A program made the position numbers and the translations under genes. A DNA stretch of 64,000 nucleotides. It comes from Bacillota bacterium. GTDB lineage: Bacteria; Bacillota; Clostridia; Christensenellales; Aristaeellaceae. Positions 32,800 through 40,244 of this stretch are shown piece after piece (the stretch's first letter is position 1; each line of letters starts with the position of its first letter). The stretch spans positions 71,624-135,623 of the forward strand of contig JAEYOV010000068.1 in assembly GCA_023411395.1 (NCBI GenBank), in the 5' to 3' direction. The notes under the pieces are model-generated. The model saw nothing but the letters and a program-made list of their open reading frames with translations. It did no database searches and had not been told where the DNA came from.

Positions 32800-34935
32800 A
32801 TGGTATGGGAGATCACCAAGGAAGGCTTTGATTCAGCGCAAGCGGCGGAGTTGGGCAACCGATTCCTTTGCGGCAATGGGTATCTCGGTGTCCGGGGAAC
32901 GCTGGAGGAATACACAAAGGAGCAGCTTGTGGCCGTCAACCTGGCAGGCATCTACCACCGCCACGGAGAAGGCTGGCGTGAACCGCTCAACGCCCCCAAT
33001 CCGTTCTGCATCCAACCAAGCTTTGACGGCGTCAGCCTGAGCGTGCTTCAAACTCCTCCCCTTTCCCACCGGCAGGCGGTTGATTTTCGCCACGGCATTC
33101 AAATAAGAGATACCGATTTTGCCATAAGCGGCAAAAACATTTCCGTTTCTTGCCGGCGTTTTGCCAGTTTCCCGGATGTGCACTTGCTGGCCATGCGGTA
33201 TTCCGTGTGCCCGGATTCGGATGGACTGCTGTCCATTACCTGGACCATCGACAGCGATGTATGGGATATCCATGGTCCGCATTATAGCAATATTTCCTCC
33301 GAATATGAAGCCGGCAGGCTTACGATATGTGCCTGCACGGACACCGGCGAAATGGTGGCCGTCAGCGGCCAATGCGTTTTGGATTTCCCTGCAGAAAAGC
33401 GATGGGAAGGCGACCGGCTTGCTTTTTTGATCCCTGCCAAAGCCGGGGTGACGTACAGCCTGGCGGTGACGGCCGCGGTGTATACCACCAAGGATACGCC
33501 CGATCCACGAAAAGCCGCGCGGGAAGCGCAGCTCCCGGAATATGAAGCAGCGCTATCAGCCCACCAATCTGCCTGGGAGTCGCTTTGGGAGCATGCCGAA
33601 GTGACCATTGAAGGCGACGAAATGGCGGAAACGGCGCTGAATTATTCCATGTACCATCTGATGTGCATCGCGCCAAGGCACCGGAATGACCTGTCCGTGG
33701 CAGCCCGTGGCCTTTCCGGCCAAACCTATAAGGGCGCGGTTTTCTGGGATACGGAAATGTTTATGCTGGACTTTTATCTTGCCTGCATGCCCGAAGCGGC
33801 CAGAAGCACGCTCAACTACCGCATCCAAACGCTGCCGGGTGCGCTTGAAAAGGCCCGGCAGTATGGATTCGAAGGCGCGTTTTACGCCTGGGAAAGCCAG
33901 GAAGGCGGCTTTGACGCCTGCTCGGACTACAACGTCACCGATGTGTTCACGGGCCGCCCCATGCGCACCTATTTCAAGGACAAGCAGGTACATATTTCCG
34001 CCGCCGTGGTTTACGGCCTGGTCAAGTACATGGCCTGGACCGGGGAGGAAGAATTGCTTCTTTCGGGCGCTTGTGAAGTGATTCTGCAATGCGCCCGCTT
34101 CTACTACAGTCTTTTGGTCAGACGCGTAGCCGGCGACGTATGGGAATTGCGGGATGTGATCGGCCCGGACGAGTACCACGAGTGGGTGGACAACAACGCC
34201 TACACCAACGAAATGGCCCGGTTTGTATTCAGGCATGCCATCCTTGCAGCCCAACGGCTCCAGGAACTGGATGCGGACGCCTATCGTGCGCTGAATAGAA
34301 AACTGGATTTTGAAAAGGACCTGCCGGGTTTTGAGGAAGCTTCCATCAAGCTCAAGGAACAGAAGCCCGATCCTAAAACAGGACTCATCGAGCAGTTCGA
34401 CGGTTATTTTAAGCTGGAGGTTACCACGGTTAACGAAGTCCGTTCCCGCCTGAAACACCCCAAGGAATACTGGGGCGGGGCGTACGGCGTGGCATCCCAC
34501 ACCCAGGTCATCAAGCAGGCGGACGTGATGACCATGCTGTACCTGTTCAAAGACAAGTACTCAGCAGAAACCATTACCGCAAACTATGATTACTACGAAC
34601 CACGCACGGAGCACGGTTCCTCCCTCAGTGCCTGTATGTACGCTTTGACGGCGTGTTTGACCGGCCGGCCAGAGGAAGCCTATCCCCTGTTCCTGAAATC
34701 CGCAAGGGCAGATTTGACGGGCGGCGGCAAGGAATGGGCAGGTCTCATCTATATCGGCGGCACCCATCCCGCGGCAGCGGGCGGAGCGTATATGACGCTG
34801 CTGAACGGGTTTCTTGGTCTGAACCCTGCCGCCGGTGACCTGACCCCAGCTCCCCGGCTGCCCGGCCACTGGAAACGGGTCAGGCTGCAAGTATGGCATC
34901 AAGGGAAATGGTATGCCATTGATGTCAAGGCTTAA
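32800..34935 (+). CDS. Glycoside hydrolase family 65 (disaccharide phosphorylase-like)
   Basis: GH65 enzymes mostly phosphorolyse alpha-glucosidic disaccharides (maltose, trehalose, kojibiose, nigerose) to beta-glucose-1-phosphate. The 711-residue protein has the N-terminal beta-sandwich signature NRFLCGNGYLGVRGTLEE and the linker region. The (alpha/alpha)6 domain has FWDTEMFMLDF and the general acid in DVIGPDEYHEWVDNNAYTN. The phosphate-binding loop EHGSSLSACMYA argues for a phosphorylase rather than a hydrolase. ATG 32800 has GGAGGTGTCCTGAT. No beta-phosphoglucomutase or sugar transporter is adjacent, so the specificity cannot be set from context. Confidence 0.85.
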   Translation: MVWEITKEGFDSAQAAELGNRFLCGNGYLGVRGTLEEYTKEQLVAVNLAGIYHRHGEGWREPLNAPNPFCIQPSFDGVSLSVLQTPPLSHRQAVDFRHGIQIRDTDFAISGKNISVSCRRFASFPDVHLLAMRYSVCPDSDGLLSITWTIDSDVWDIHGPHYSNISSEYEAGRLTICACTDTGEMVAVSGQCVLDFPAEKRWEGDRLAFLIPAKAGVTYSLAVTAAVYTTKDTPDPRKAAREAQLPEYEAALSAHQSAWESLWEHAEVTIEGDEMAETALNYSMYHLMCIAPRHRNDLSVAARGLSGQTYKGAVFWDTEMFMLDFYLACMPEAARSTLNYRIQTLPGALEKARQYGFEGAFYAWESQEGGFDACSDYNVTDVFTGRPMRTYFKDKQVHISAAVVYGLVKYMAWTGEEELLLSGACEVILQCARFYYSLLVRRVAGDVWELRDVIGPDEYHEWVDNNAYTNEMARFVFRHAILAAQRLQELDADAYRALNRKLDFEKDLPGFEEASIKLKEQKPDPKTGLIEQFDGYFKLEVTTVNEVRSRLKHPKEYWGGAYGVASHTQVIKQADVMTMLYLFKDKYSAETITANYDYYEPRTEHGSSLSACMYALTACLTGRPEEAYPLFLKSARADLTGGGKEWAGLIYIGGTHPAAAGGAYMTLLNGFLGLNPAAGDLTPAPRLPGHWKRVRLQVWHQGKWYAIDVKA

Positions 34936-34944
34936 CATCATAGG

Positions 34945-34974
34945 AAAGGGACGGGAACAATCTCCCGCCCCTTT
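34945..34974. terminator. Terminator between GH65 gene and the small ArsR-operon gene
   Basis: AAAGGGACGGGA pairs with TCCCGCCCCTTT (one mismatch) across a 6-base loop, flanked by A/T-rich ends. It serves the GH65 gene and possibly the convergent operon. Confidence 0.65.
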
Positions 34975-34994
34975 GTAATCTGGCTCCTGGCGCG

Positions 34995-35174
34995 TTACCG
35001 CAAACCATTGCTACGCCTCCATTCATCCAATGTGACCCGTATCGCGTCCATTCTTCTTTCCGCTTCCAATAACGCCCGTATCATGCGGATATCTTCCGCC
35101 TTTCTTATAAAATGCCATTTTTGCCGCGCACGCTTCAGCCAGGCCAGGTTGAAGCGCGCCACATGCTTATGCAT
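34995..35174 (-). CDS. Small basic protein, last gene of the ArsR operon
   Basis: A 59-codon frame beginning MHKHVARFNLAWLKRARQK is highly charged (many Arg, Lys, Glu) and mostly helical. I do not recognise it. The ATG at 35174 has GAGGAAGGATAGG upstream. An alternative TTG start at 35264 overlaps the upstream ArsR stop (TTGA), has GGGAG before it and would give 89 residues. A 10-codon frame with a strong AAGGAGAGAGATAT site also ends right at this gene's ribosome binding site. Its place after an ArsR-type regulator suggests a related accessory role. Confidence 0.5.
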   Translation of the reverse strand: MHKHVARFNLAWLKRARQKWHFIRKAEDIRMIRALLEAERRMDAIRVTLDEWRRSNGLR

Positions 35175-35260
35175 ACCTATCCTTCCTCTTTGCGGTGGGA
35201 AAACAGCATATATCTCTCTCCTTTTCTGCTTACTTGGATAAACAACGGCGGAGAAAAAAC

Positions 35261-35851
35261 TCAACGCTCTCCCATTTTATCTTCGTTTGTTCTTGATGTT
35301 TTTTCAATTTCCACCCGCCAGTACACGCCATGATCGCGCTCCAGCAGATGCTCGCAGATCAATTCCCTGCGCAAGGTGCAAAAGTCTTCGTTCACATCCG
35401 CGATCAGGATGTTGACCTCTTTTTCCGTATATTTCCTGCCAGGTTGGAACAATTTTGCCAGTTCCTCCAGCACGATGCGTTTTTTCTTGTGCTGGACGGG
35501 CAGGCTCTTCAGCTTCCCATACACAAAAAAACTGTCCAGCACCTTGCGGCGGTATTCTTCCTCCCGCTGCTCCTCCACGCTTTTTTCCTTTGCTTCACTT
35601 CTCAAAAAGCTCTCGATCGTCTGCTTCAACGCCCCTTCCTTCAGGGCATAGACCGTATAGTACTGCTCTTTTTGGGAAGTCACCAAGCCAGCCGCCTCCA
35701 GCTTTTTCAAGTGGAAGGACACCGTGGAAGGTGATAGCGCCAGCCTTTTTGCAATCAACTCCACATACATCGGCTCCGCCTGAAGGCCCGAGAGGATTTG
35801 CAGCCTGGATTTGTCCGCCAGGCATTTGAACAGCTCCACAGCCTCGGTCAT
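35261..35851 (-). CDS. ArsR-family regulator with DUF2087 domain
   Basis: The 196-residue protein starts with an ArsR-type winged helix (VELFKCLADKSRLQILSGL; LALSPSTVSFHLKKLEAAGLVTSQKE as the recognition region). It ends in a DUF2087 domain (KKRIVLEELAKLFQPGRKYTEKEVN). No cysteine metal-site motif of the ArsR ELCVCDL type is present, so it probably senses something other than arsenite or heavy metals. The ATG overlaps the upstream stop (ATGA). The operon promoter carries an inverted repeat that is a likely binding site for this protein. Confidence 0.85.
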   Translation of the reverse strand: MTEAVELFKCLADKSRLQILSGLQAEPMYVELIAKRLALSPSTVSFHLKKLEAAGLVTSQKEQYYTVYALKEGALKQTIESFLRSEAKEKSVEEQREEEYRRKVLDSFFVYGKLKSLPVQHKKKRIVLEELAKLFQPGRKYTEKEVNILIADVNEDFCTLRRELICEHLLERDHGVYWRVEIEKTSRTNEDKMGER

Positions 35852-36219
35852 TGTCCCTGTCCCCTTTCTCCCATGGTGTCGCCCAGATGCCGTGCGATCT
35901 CCTGAAAAGCCGACAGCTTCATGTCTTCCACGGCAAGCCTTCGCGCGTCGCCAAACTGAACCGCCTGCTTTCTGGCTTCCATCCAGTTTTGAGGGATGAC
36001 CGTCAAGTAATAGCGGTACGCCTGCACCGCTTCCTCGCCTTTCTTGCGGGAAGCGGCAAGCATCTTGCGGAAGACATCGTACACATTCCGCCGGGCTTTA
36101 TAAAGGTTGGCTTCGTCCTGACGCTGATCCTCTTGCAGAAAAGCGATCTTGTGCTCCATTTCCGTAATCTTCCCTGATAGGAACCGGTCATGGAGATCAA
36201 GAATCAATTTCATGTCCAT
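35848..36219 (-). CDS. Hypothetical helical protein, first gene of the ArsR operon
   Basis: The 123-residue product (MDMKLILDLHDRFLSGK...) is strongly helical with a probable coiled coil (EMEHKIAFLQEDQRQDEANLYKARRN is mostly heptad-like). It has no membrane segment or known motif, and I do not recognise the family. ATG 36219 has AAGGAGTGATTTTG; an upstream GTG nine bases earlier is less well placed. It overlaps the ArsR gene by 4 bp, so the two are translationally coupled. Its role is unknown. Confidence 0.65.
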   Translation of the reverse strand: MDMKLILDLHDRFLSGKITEMEHKIAFLQEDQRQDEANLYKARRNVYDVFRKMLAASRKKGEEAVQAYRYYLTVIPQNWMEARKQAVQFGDARRLAVEDMKLSAFQEIARHLGDTMGERGQGQ

Positions 36220-36242
36220 CAAAATCACTCCTTACATCCGAT

Positions 36243-36284
36243 ATTATACATATCGAAAATAAAGATGTCAATATGTTTCGATAT
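36243..36284 (-). promoter_or_regulatory. Consensus promoter with ArsR-type operator
   Basis: Minus strand TTGACA (36266-36271), 17 bp, TATAAT (36243-36248): a perfect sigma-A promoter. An inverted repeat ATATCGAAA / TTTCGATAT has one arm in the spacer next to the -10 (36250-36258) and the other just upstream of the -35 (36276-36284). Binding would block RNA polymerase, the normal mode of ArsR repressors, here probably by the product of the second gene. Confidence 0.65.
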
Positions 36285-36406
36285 TGGTAGAAATATTATT
36301 TTTCCAGATGAGCTGCTTTATTGGCAAACAGAACGGCTCTGCGGCCTTCCGTCAGCCGCCAGCCGTGTATACCTTTTTTCTCTTATTCTGAAACAAAACA
36401 TCGGAT

Positions 36407-36473
36407 TTCTCATGGATTTCTCATGAAATTGTCAGCGCATTCTCAAGCAGTGCAGCATGGTTCATGGTATCAT
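36407..36473 (+). promoter_or_regulatory. Four 11-bp-period direct repeats and extended -10 promoter before the DUF4342 gene
   Basis: The hexamers TTCTCA (36407), TTCTCA (36418), TTGTCA (36429) and TTCTCA (36440) recur exactly every 11 bp, one helical turn. The last one falls in the -35 position of an extended -10 box TATCAT (36468-36473, upstream TG) that lacks a good -35 of its own. Such tandem sites are typical of OmpR-family response regulators acting as activators. An OmpR-family regulator is encoded in the same gene cluster. Confidence 0.65.
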
Positions 36474-36539
36474 GACACCATCGGCATTAGATGCTGATCA
36501 CCAAACAAAAACAAAGAGACCGCAAGGAGGAAACATACC

Positions 36540-37214
36540 ATGGAACGCTATACCATCGAAGACATCGAAATCTTGCGCCGCAAGAGCGGCATCAGCTATG
36601 AAGAGGCCGTCAACCTGCTGGAGTATCACAATGGCAACCTGGCCCGTGCATTGGTAGACCTGGAGCGCAACGGCCGTATCAAGCCCCAGGCCGAACAGAA
36701 GAAGGCCGCCTGCTGCCCCGGCACCGGTGCCAAAAAGGCTTCCAATTTCTTCAGCCGCCTGTACCGCTTCCGCCTGATCGTGAAAAAGGGCAATGTCACC
36801 ATCATCAACCTGTCGCTGCTCTTCTCCCTGGTCGCGCTGCTTATCAGCCCCCATTTGTTCTTTCTGGGCTTGATCGTGCTGCTGGTGCTGGGCTACCGTG
36901 TCACCTTTGATACAAACAGCGCCGATTTTGCCAGCGACAACCTGGAATCCATGGTGAAAAACGCAGCCCATAACGTGAAAAGCACCGTAAGCAATCTGGC
37001 CAGGGATTTAGGCAGCGCCGAGAAGCAGACTGCTCCCAAGCAGGAGGATGACCGCAGCTTCTATCAGTCCGAACCCACCCGGCCCGCTCCCGCCGCCCAA
37101 ACGCCCCCCGCTCCCCCGGCCCAGACGACGCCTGTGTCCGTGCAGTATCAGGATGACGGCAAGGTTGAAGTCAAGGAAGATGACGATGGCTACAGCGAGG
37201 CCACCATCGAGTAA
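36540..37214 (+). CDS. DUF4342 domain membrane protein
   Basis: The 224-residue protein starts with a UBA-like three-helix segment (TIEDIEILRRKSGISYEEAVNLLEYHNGN), followed by the DUF4342 region. A hydrophobic stretch (IINLSLLFSLVALLISPHLFFLGLIVLLVLGY) probably forms two membrane helices, and the tail is Pro/Ala-rich, then acidic. The function of the family is unknown; it often lies near envelope-stress genes. It is preceded by AAGGAGGAAACATACC. It precedes a two-component system and shares a promoter region with tandem regulator-type repeats, so it is a likely target of that system. Confidence 0.8.
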   Translation: MERYTIEDIEILRRKSGISYEEAVNLLEYHNGNLARALVDLERNGRIKPQAEQKKAACCPGTGAKKASNFFSRLYRFRLIVKKGNVTIINLSLLFSLVALLISPHLFFLGLIVLLVLGYRVTFDTNSADFASDNLESMVKNAAHNVKSTVSNLARDLGSAEKQTAPKQEDDRSFYQSEPTRPAPAAQTPPAPPAQTTPVSVQYQDDGKVEVKEDDDGYSEATIE

Positions 37215-37317
37215 ATGTTTTTCATGGATACAAGGCAATGCATTTGCCTCCGCCGTCCGCAGTTTCGCCCTGCGGCGGCGTACACTTTCCATCATAGGCT
37301 GCCGGAAGCTTTTGTGA

Positions 37318-37323
37318 TATAAT
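37318..37323 (+). promoter_or_regulatory. Extended -10 before the response regulator gene
   Basis: TATAAT preceded by TGA, 36 bp before the start at 37359, without a clear -35. It may give a second transcript of the two-component genes. Confidence 0.4.
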
Positions 37324-37358
37324 ATTTTTATGATTTTTCTCCGGAAAGGATGGCTCCC

Positions 37359-38045
37359 ATGCCCAAGATCATGATTATTGAGGATGAACAGAAAATCGCA
37401 CGCTTCCTGGAGCTGGAGCTCAAACATGAAGGCTACGAGGTACGCACAGCTTTTGACGGACGGACCGGTCTGGAAACATGCGAAAGCTGGCAGCCGGACC
37501 TGCTCATCCTGGACCTGATGCTCCCGGAGCTGTCCGGCATCGAGGTCTGCCGCCGCTTGAGGCATAGCAGCGATCTGCCCATCATCATGCTTACCGCCAA
37601 GGATGATGTCAGTGACAAGGTGATGGGTCTGGATATGGGCGCCGACGACTATATGACCAAGCCCTTTGCCATTGAGGAATTGCTTGCCCGCATCCGCGTG
37701 GGCCTGAAAAAGCACCGGGCCGGGCACAACAGCGCTCCTTCCTCCCTAAGCGTAGGCAAGCTGAAGGTGGATCCCGCCAGCTACAGCGCATCCTTTGACG
37801 GGGAGCCGCTTGGGCTTACAAAAAAGGAGTTCGACCTTCTGCGCTGCCTGATGGAGCATGCCGGCACGGCCATGAGCCGGGATGTGCTGCTCAACGATGT
37901 ATGGGGCTATGAGTACGCCGGGGAAACAAACATTGTGGATGTCTATATCCGCTACCTGCGCCAGAAGATTGATGACCGATACCACGTGAAGTGTATACAA
38001 ACCATTCGTGCCGTGGGGTATATGTTCCAATATGAAGACAAATAG
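37359..38045 (+). CDS. OmpR-family response regulator
   Basis: The 228-residue regulator has a receiver domain (acidic pair in MIIEDEQKIA, phospho-acceptor Asp52 in LLILDLMLPE, Lys in MTKPF) and a C-terminal winged-helix domain (LTKKEFDLLRCLMEHAG, IVDVYIRYLRQKI). All receiver residues needed for phosphorylation are present. I chose the ATG at 37359 because AAAGGATGG lies before it; the ATG three codons earlier abuts the Shine-Dalgarno sequence. The kinase gene overlaps its end. It may bind the 11-bp repeats upstream of the DUF4342 gene. Confidence 0.92.
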   Translation: MPKIMIIEDEQKIARFLELELKHEGYEVRTAFDGRTGLETCESWQPDLLILDLMLPELSGIEVCRRLRHSSDLPIIMLTAKDDVSDKVMGLDMGADDYMTKPFAIEELLARIRVGLKKHRAGHNSAPSSLSVGKLKVDPASYSASFDGEPLGLTKKEFDLLRCLMEHAGTAMSRDVLLNDVWGYEYAGETNIVDVYIRYLRQKIDDRYHVKCIQTIRAVGYMFQYEDK

Positions 38046-39474
38046 CAAAAACAAACAAAAAAGGCGTCCGCGCCCGCATACCGGGGAAAGGGGCATCAAC
38101 CGCGTCAGCAGCGGTATTCATGGACGCCTGTCAGCCTTGATGAGCAATCTGCGCTTTTCCCTTACGCTGCGAATCGCCATCCATTACGCGTGGCAGCTTT
38201 TGCGTACCACGCTGCCGCTGATTCTTTTGATGACGGTGGTTTTCGCCGCGGCCCAGGCGCCGGGCATCCTGCGTACCATGAACCGGCTTTCCACCCTCAC
38301 GCCGGAGAATGGTGAAAGTTTCACAGCATTGCAGGTCATGGATCGTACCGCCACCGCGCAGATCACGCGGGAAATTGTCCCCTCGGAAGGATTCAGCCGG
38401 ACGGGCTATATGCTTCAAAAGGCATTTTCCAGCGATTTGTTCCGCTGGCCGCCCGTTCTCCATTTGGCACGTCCCGTCGCAAACGGCACATTGACCGTAT
38501 CCTATGACCTTCGGGAACGGCTGGAAGTATGGCTGTACCTTTCTTGCGGGCTTGTGTTCTGCGATCTGTGGCGTGTATGGCGGTTTTTGCGCAAGCGAAA
38601 CAGGCTGAACAGAACAGTATTGAAGCCGCTCCGGGAAATCGCCGATCTGGCCGCGACACTCAGCGCCAATAACCTGTCCAACCGCATCAATATTGCCGGC
38701 ACGAAAAACGAGCTTAAGGACCTGGCGGTGGTCATCAACAGCATGCTGGACAGAATCGAACTGAGTTACAACAGCCAGAAGCAGTTTGTAAGCGACGCCT
38801 CCCATGAGCTTCGTACACCCATTTCCGTTTTACAGGGATATATCAACATGCTGGACCGCTGGGGCAAGGAAGATAAGGCCGTGCTGGAGGAAGGCATTGC
38901 TGCCATCGCCCAGGAAACCGCCTGCATGAAGGAACTGGTAGAAAGTTTGCTGTTCCTGGCCCGGCACGATAAAAAGACGCTGCTGCTGGAAATGGAATCC
39001 TTCGACCCGTCGGAGGTGGTGGCCGCGCTGCACCGGGAGGCCAAGATGCTTTCCCCCGGCCATACCTTCCTTCTTTCCCCCATGGAGCATTGTGAGATCA
39101 CAGCCGACAAAAACATGCTCAAGCAAGTGATGCGGGTCCTGTGCGACAACGCGGTGAAATATACGCCCCCGGGCGGCACCATCACCCTTGGCGTAAAAAA
39201 GACGATGGAAGGCTGCATGCTCTCCGTCACCGATACGGGCTCGGGCATCGCCGCGGAGGATTTGCCGAAAATTTTCGACCGGTTCTACCGGGCCGACAGA
39301 GTCCGCAAGTCAAGCACCAGCGGGCATGGGCTGGGGCTTTCCATTGCCAGGATCATCGTCATCGCCCATGGCGGGCGTATTACCGTACGCTCCAAGCTGG
39401 GCGCCGGCACCACGTTCCATGTCCATCTGCCGGAGAACAAGGAAAAGGCCGCGTTTTCGGAATTTGTATCCTGA
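38032..39474 (+). CDS. Sensor histidine kinase
   Basis: The product is about 480 residues with a basic N-terminal extension and a first membrane helix (LPLILLMTVVFAAAQAP). A short external loop of about 80 residues is followed by a second helix (VWLYLSCGLVFCDLW) and a HAMP-like segment. Next come the HisKA box FVSDASHELRTPISVL with the phospho-acceptor His, and the HATPase (DNAVKYTPPGG, DTGSGIAAEDLPKIF, GHGLGLSIARII). All catalytic boxes look intact. The start at 38032 overlaps the regulator gene by 14 bp; ATG 38008 or a later Met cannot be excluded. The stimulus is unknown. Confidence 0.9.
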   Translation: MKTNSKNKQKRRPRPHTGERGINRVSSGIHGRLSALMSNLRFSLTLRIAIHYAWQLLRTTLPLILLMTVVFAAAQAPGILRTMNRLSTLTPENGESFTALQVMDRTATAQITREIVPSEGFSRTGYMLQKAFSSDLFRWPPVLHLARPVANGTLTVSYDLRERLEVWLYLSCGLVFCDLWRVWRFLRKRNRLNRTVLKPLREIADLAATLSANNLSNRINIAGTKNELKDLAVVINSMLDRIELSYNSQKQFVSDASHELRTPISVLQGYINMLDRWGKEDKAVLEEGIAAIAQETACMKELVESLLFLARHDKKTLLLEMESFDPSEVVAALHREAKMLSPGHTFLLSPMEHCEITADKNMLKQVMRVLCDNAVKYTPPGGTITLGVKKTMEGCMLSVTDTGSGIAAEDLPKIFDRFYRADRVRKSSTSGHGLGLSIARIIVIAHGGRITVRSKLGAGTTFHVHLPENKEKAAFSEFVS

Positions 39475-39534
39475 TATGCCTGTCCATTCAACAAACGCCC
39501 CTCTTGCGGTATGTTCGCAGGAGAGGCGGCTTCA

Positions 39535-39565
39535 AAGGAAAGGAAATGCTCCTTTCCTTATTTTT
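39535..39565 (+). terminator. Terminator after the histidine kinase gene
   Basis: AAGGAAAGGA pairs with TCCTTTCCTT across a 5-base loop and is followed by ATTTTT. It lies in the convergent gap. Confidence 0.7.
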
Positions 39566-40223
39566 GTATCCCTGTTTCATGCAGCAGATTGAAATCCCTG
39601 GGCAGGCCGGCCGGCACCCAGAACATGGCGTAATGGATGCCCTGGCCGGTCAGCACGCCATCCTTATTGACTACATCGGCGATGACTTCGCTCTGCTTGA
39701 CGATTTCCCGCACGTGATCCCGCACCTTTTCCGCCGCGCTTTCGGAATAGCTGTCAATGGCCAGGTATTGCTTTTCCCCATCCATGATGTGGCTGTCCAC
39801 CAAAGCCACGATATGGCCCACCCGGAGGTTGCACAGGGAAACGCCTTTCTTTTTAGAGATATGCTCCCACAGTGTGTCCAAGTCGTTGCGCAGCCCATCT
39901 TCCTCATAGCGGAAGCCCATCTTCCCCGCTTCTCCATGGACCATCAGGGCATGGAGAAGCTCCGGGCGGTCGGTGCCGTCGTCTCCCCTGCCTCCCTTTT
40001 GCCGGGCGAAATCCGACAGCTTTTCCGGATCAAGGCGGATGCCGTGCATCCACTCCACGGCGTGGCACAGGGCGAAAATGCCGCAGCCCGCGCTGGAGAG
40101 CGTTGCGCCGGGGGCGGTGACATGGTCGTATGGATAAGACCAGCCCTTGTCGCGCTGGTTCAAAAAGCGCAAAGTGCGGCCTTCAAATGCAATTTCCTTT
40201 TCGGTGCCCGTCTTTTGCAGCAT
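39558..40223 (-). CDS. C39-like (papain-fold) cysteine peptidase
   Basis: The 221-residue protein has the peptidase C39-like pattern: Gln23 in LNQRDKGWSY (oxyanion), Cys47 in SSAGCGIFALCHAVEW (nucleophile), His137 in GHIVALVDSH and Asp157 in LAIDSYS. There is no signal peptide, so it should act in the cytoplasm. The ATG has GGAGGGTGGAATATC upstream and lies 21 bp after a heterodimeric ABC exporter, so it is probably its operon partner. C39 peptidases fused to ABC exporters cut leader peptides; this stand-alone form might do so, but no precursor peptide was found. Confidence 0.72.
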   Translation of the reverse strand: MLQKTGTEKEIAFEGRTLRFLNQRDKGWSYPYDHVTAPGATLSSAGCGIFALCHAVEWMHGIRLDPEKLSDFARQKGGRGDDGTDRPELLHALMVHGEAGKMGFRYEEDGLRNDLDTLWEHISKKKGVSLCNLRVGHIVALVDSHIMDGEKQYLAIDSYSESAAEKVRDHVREIVKQSEVIADVVNKDGVLTGQGIHYAMFWVPAGLPRDFNLLHETGIQK

Positions 40224-40244
40224 GATATTCCACCCTCCGTTCTC

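Noticed and set aside
35175..35222. 10-codon frame with a strong Shine-Dalgarno before the small basic gene
   Set aside because: Could be a coupling leader, but too short and unconserved as far as can be seen to list as a gene.
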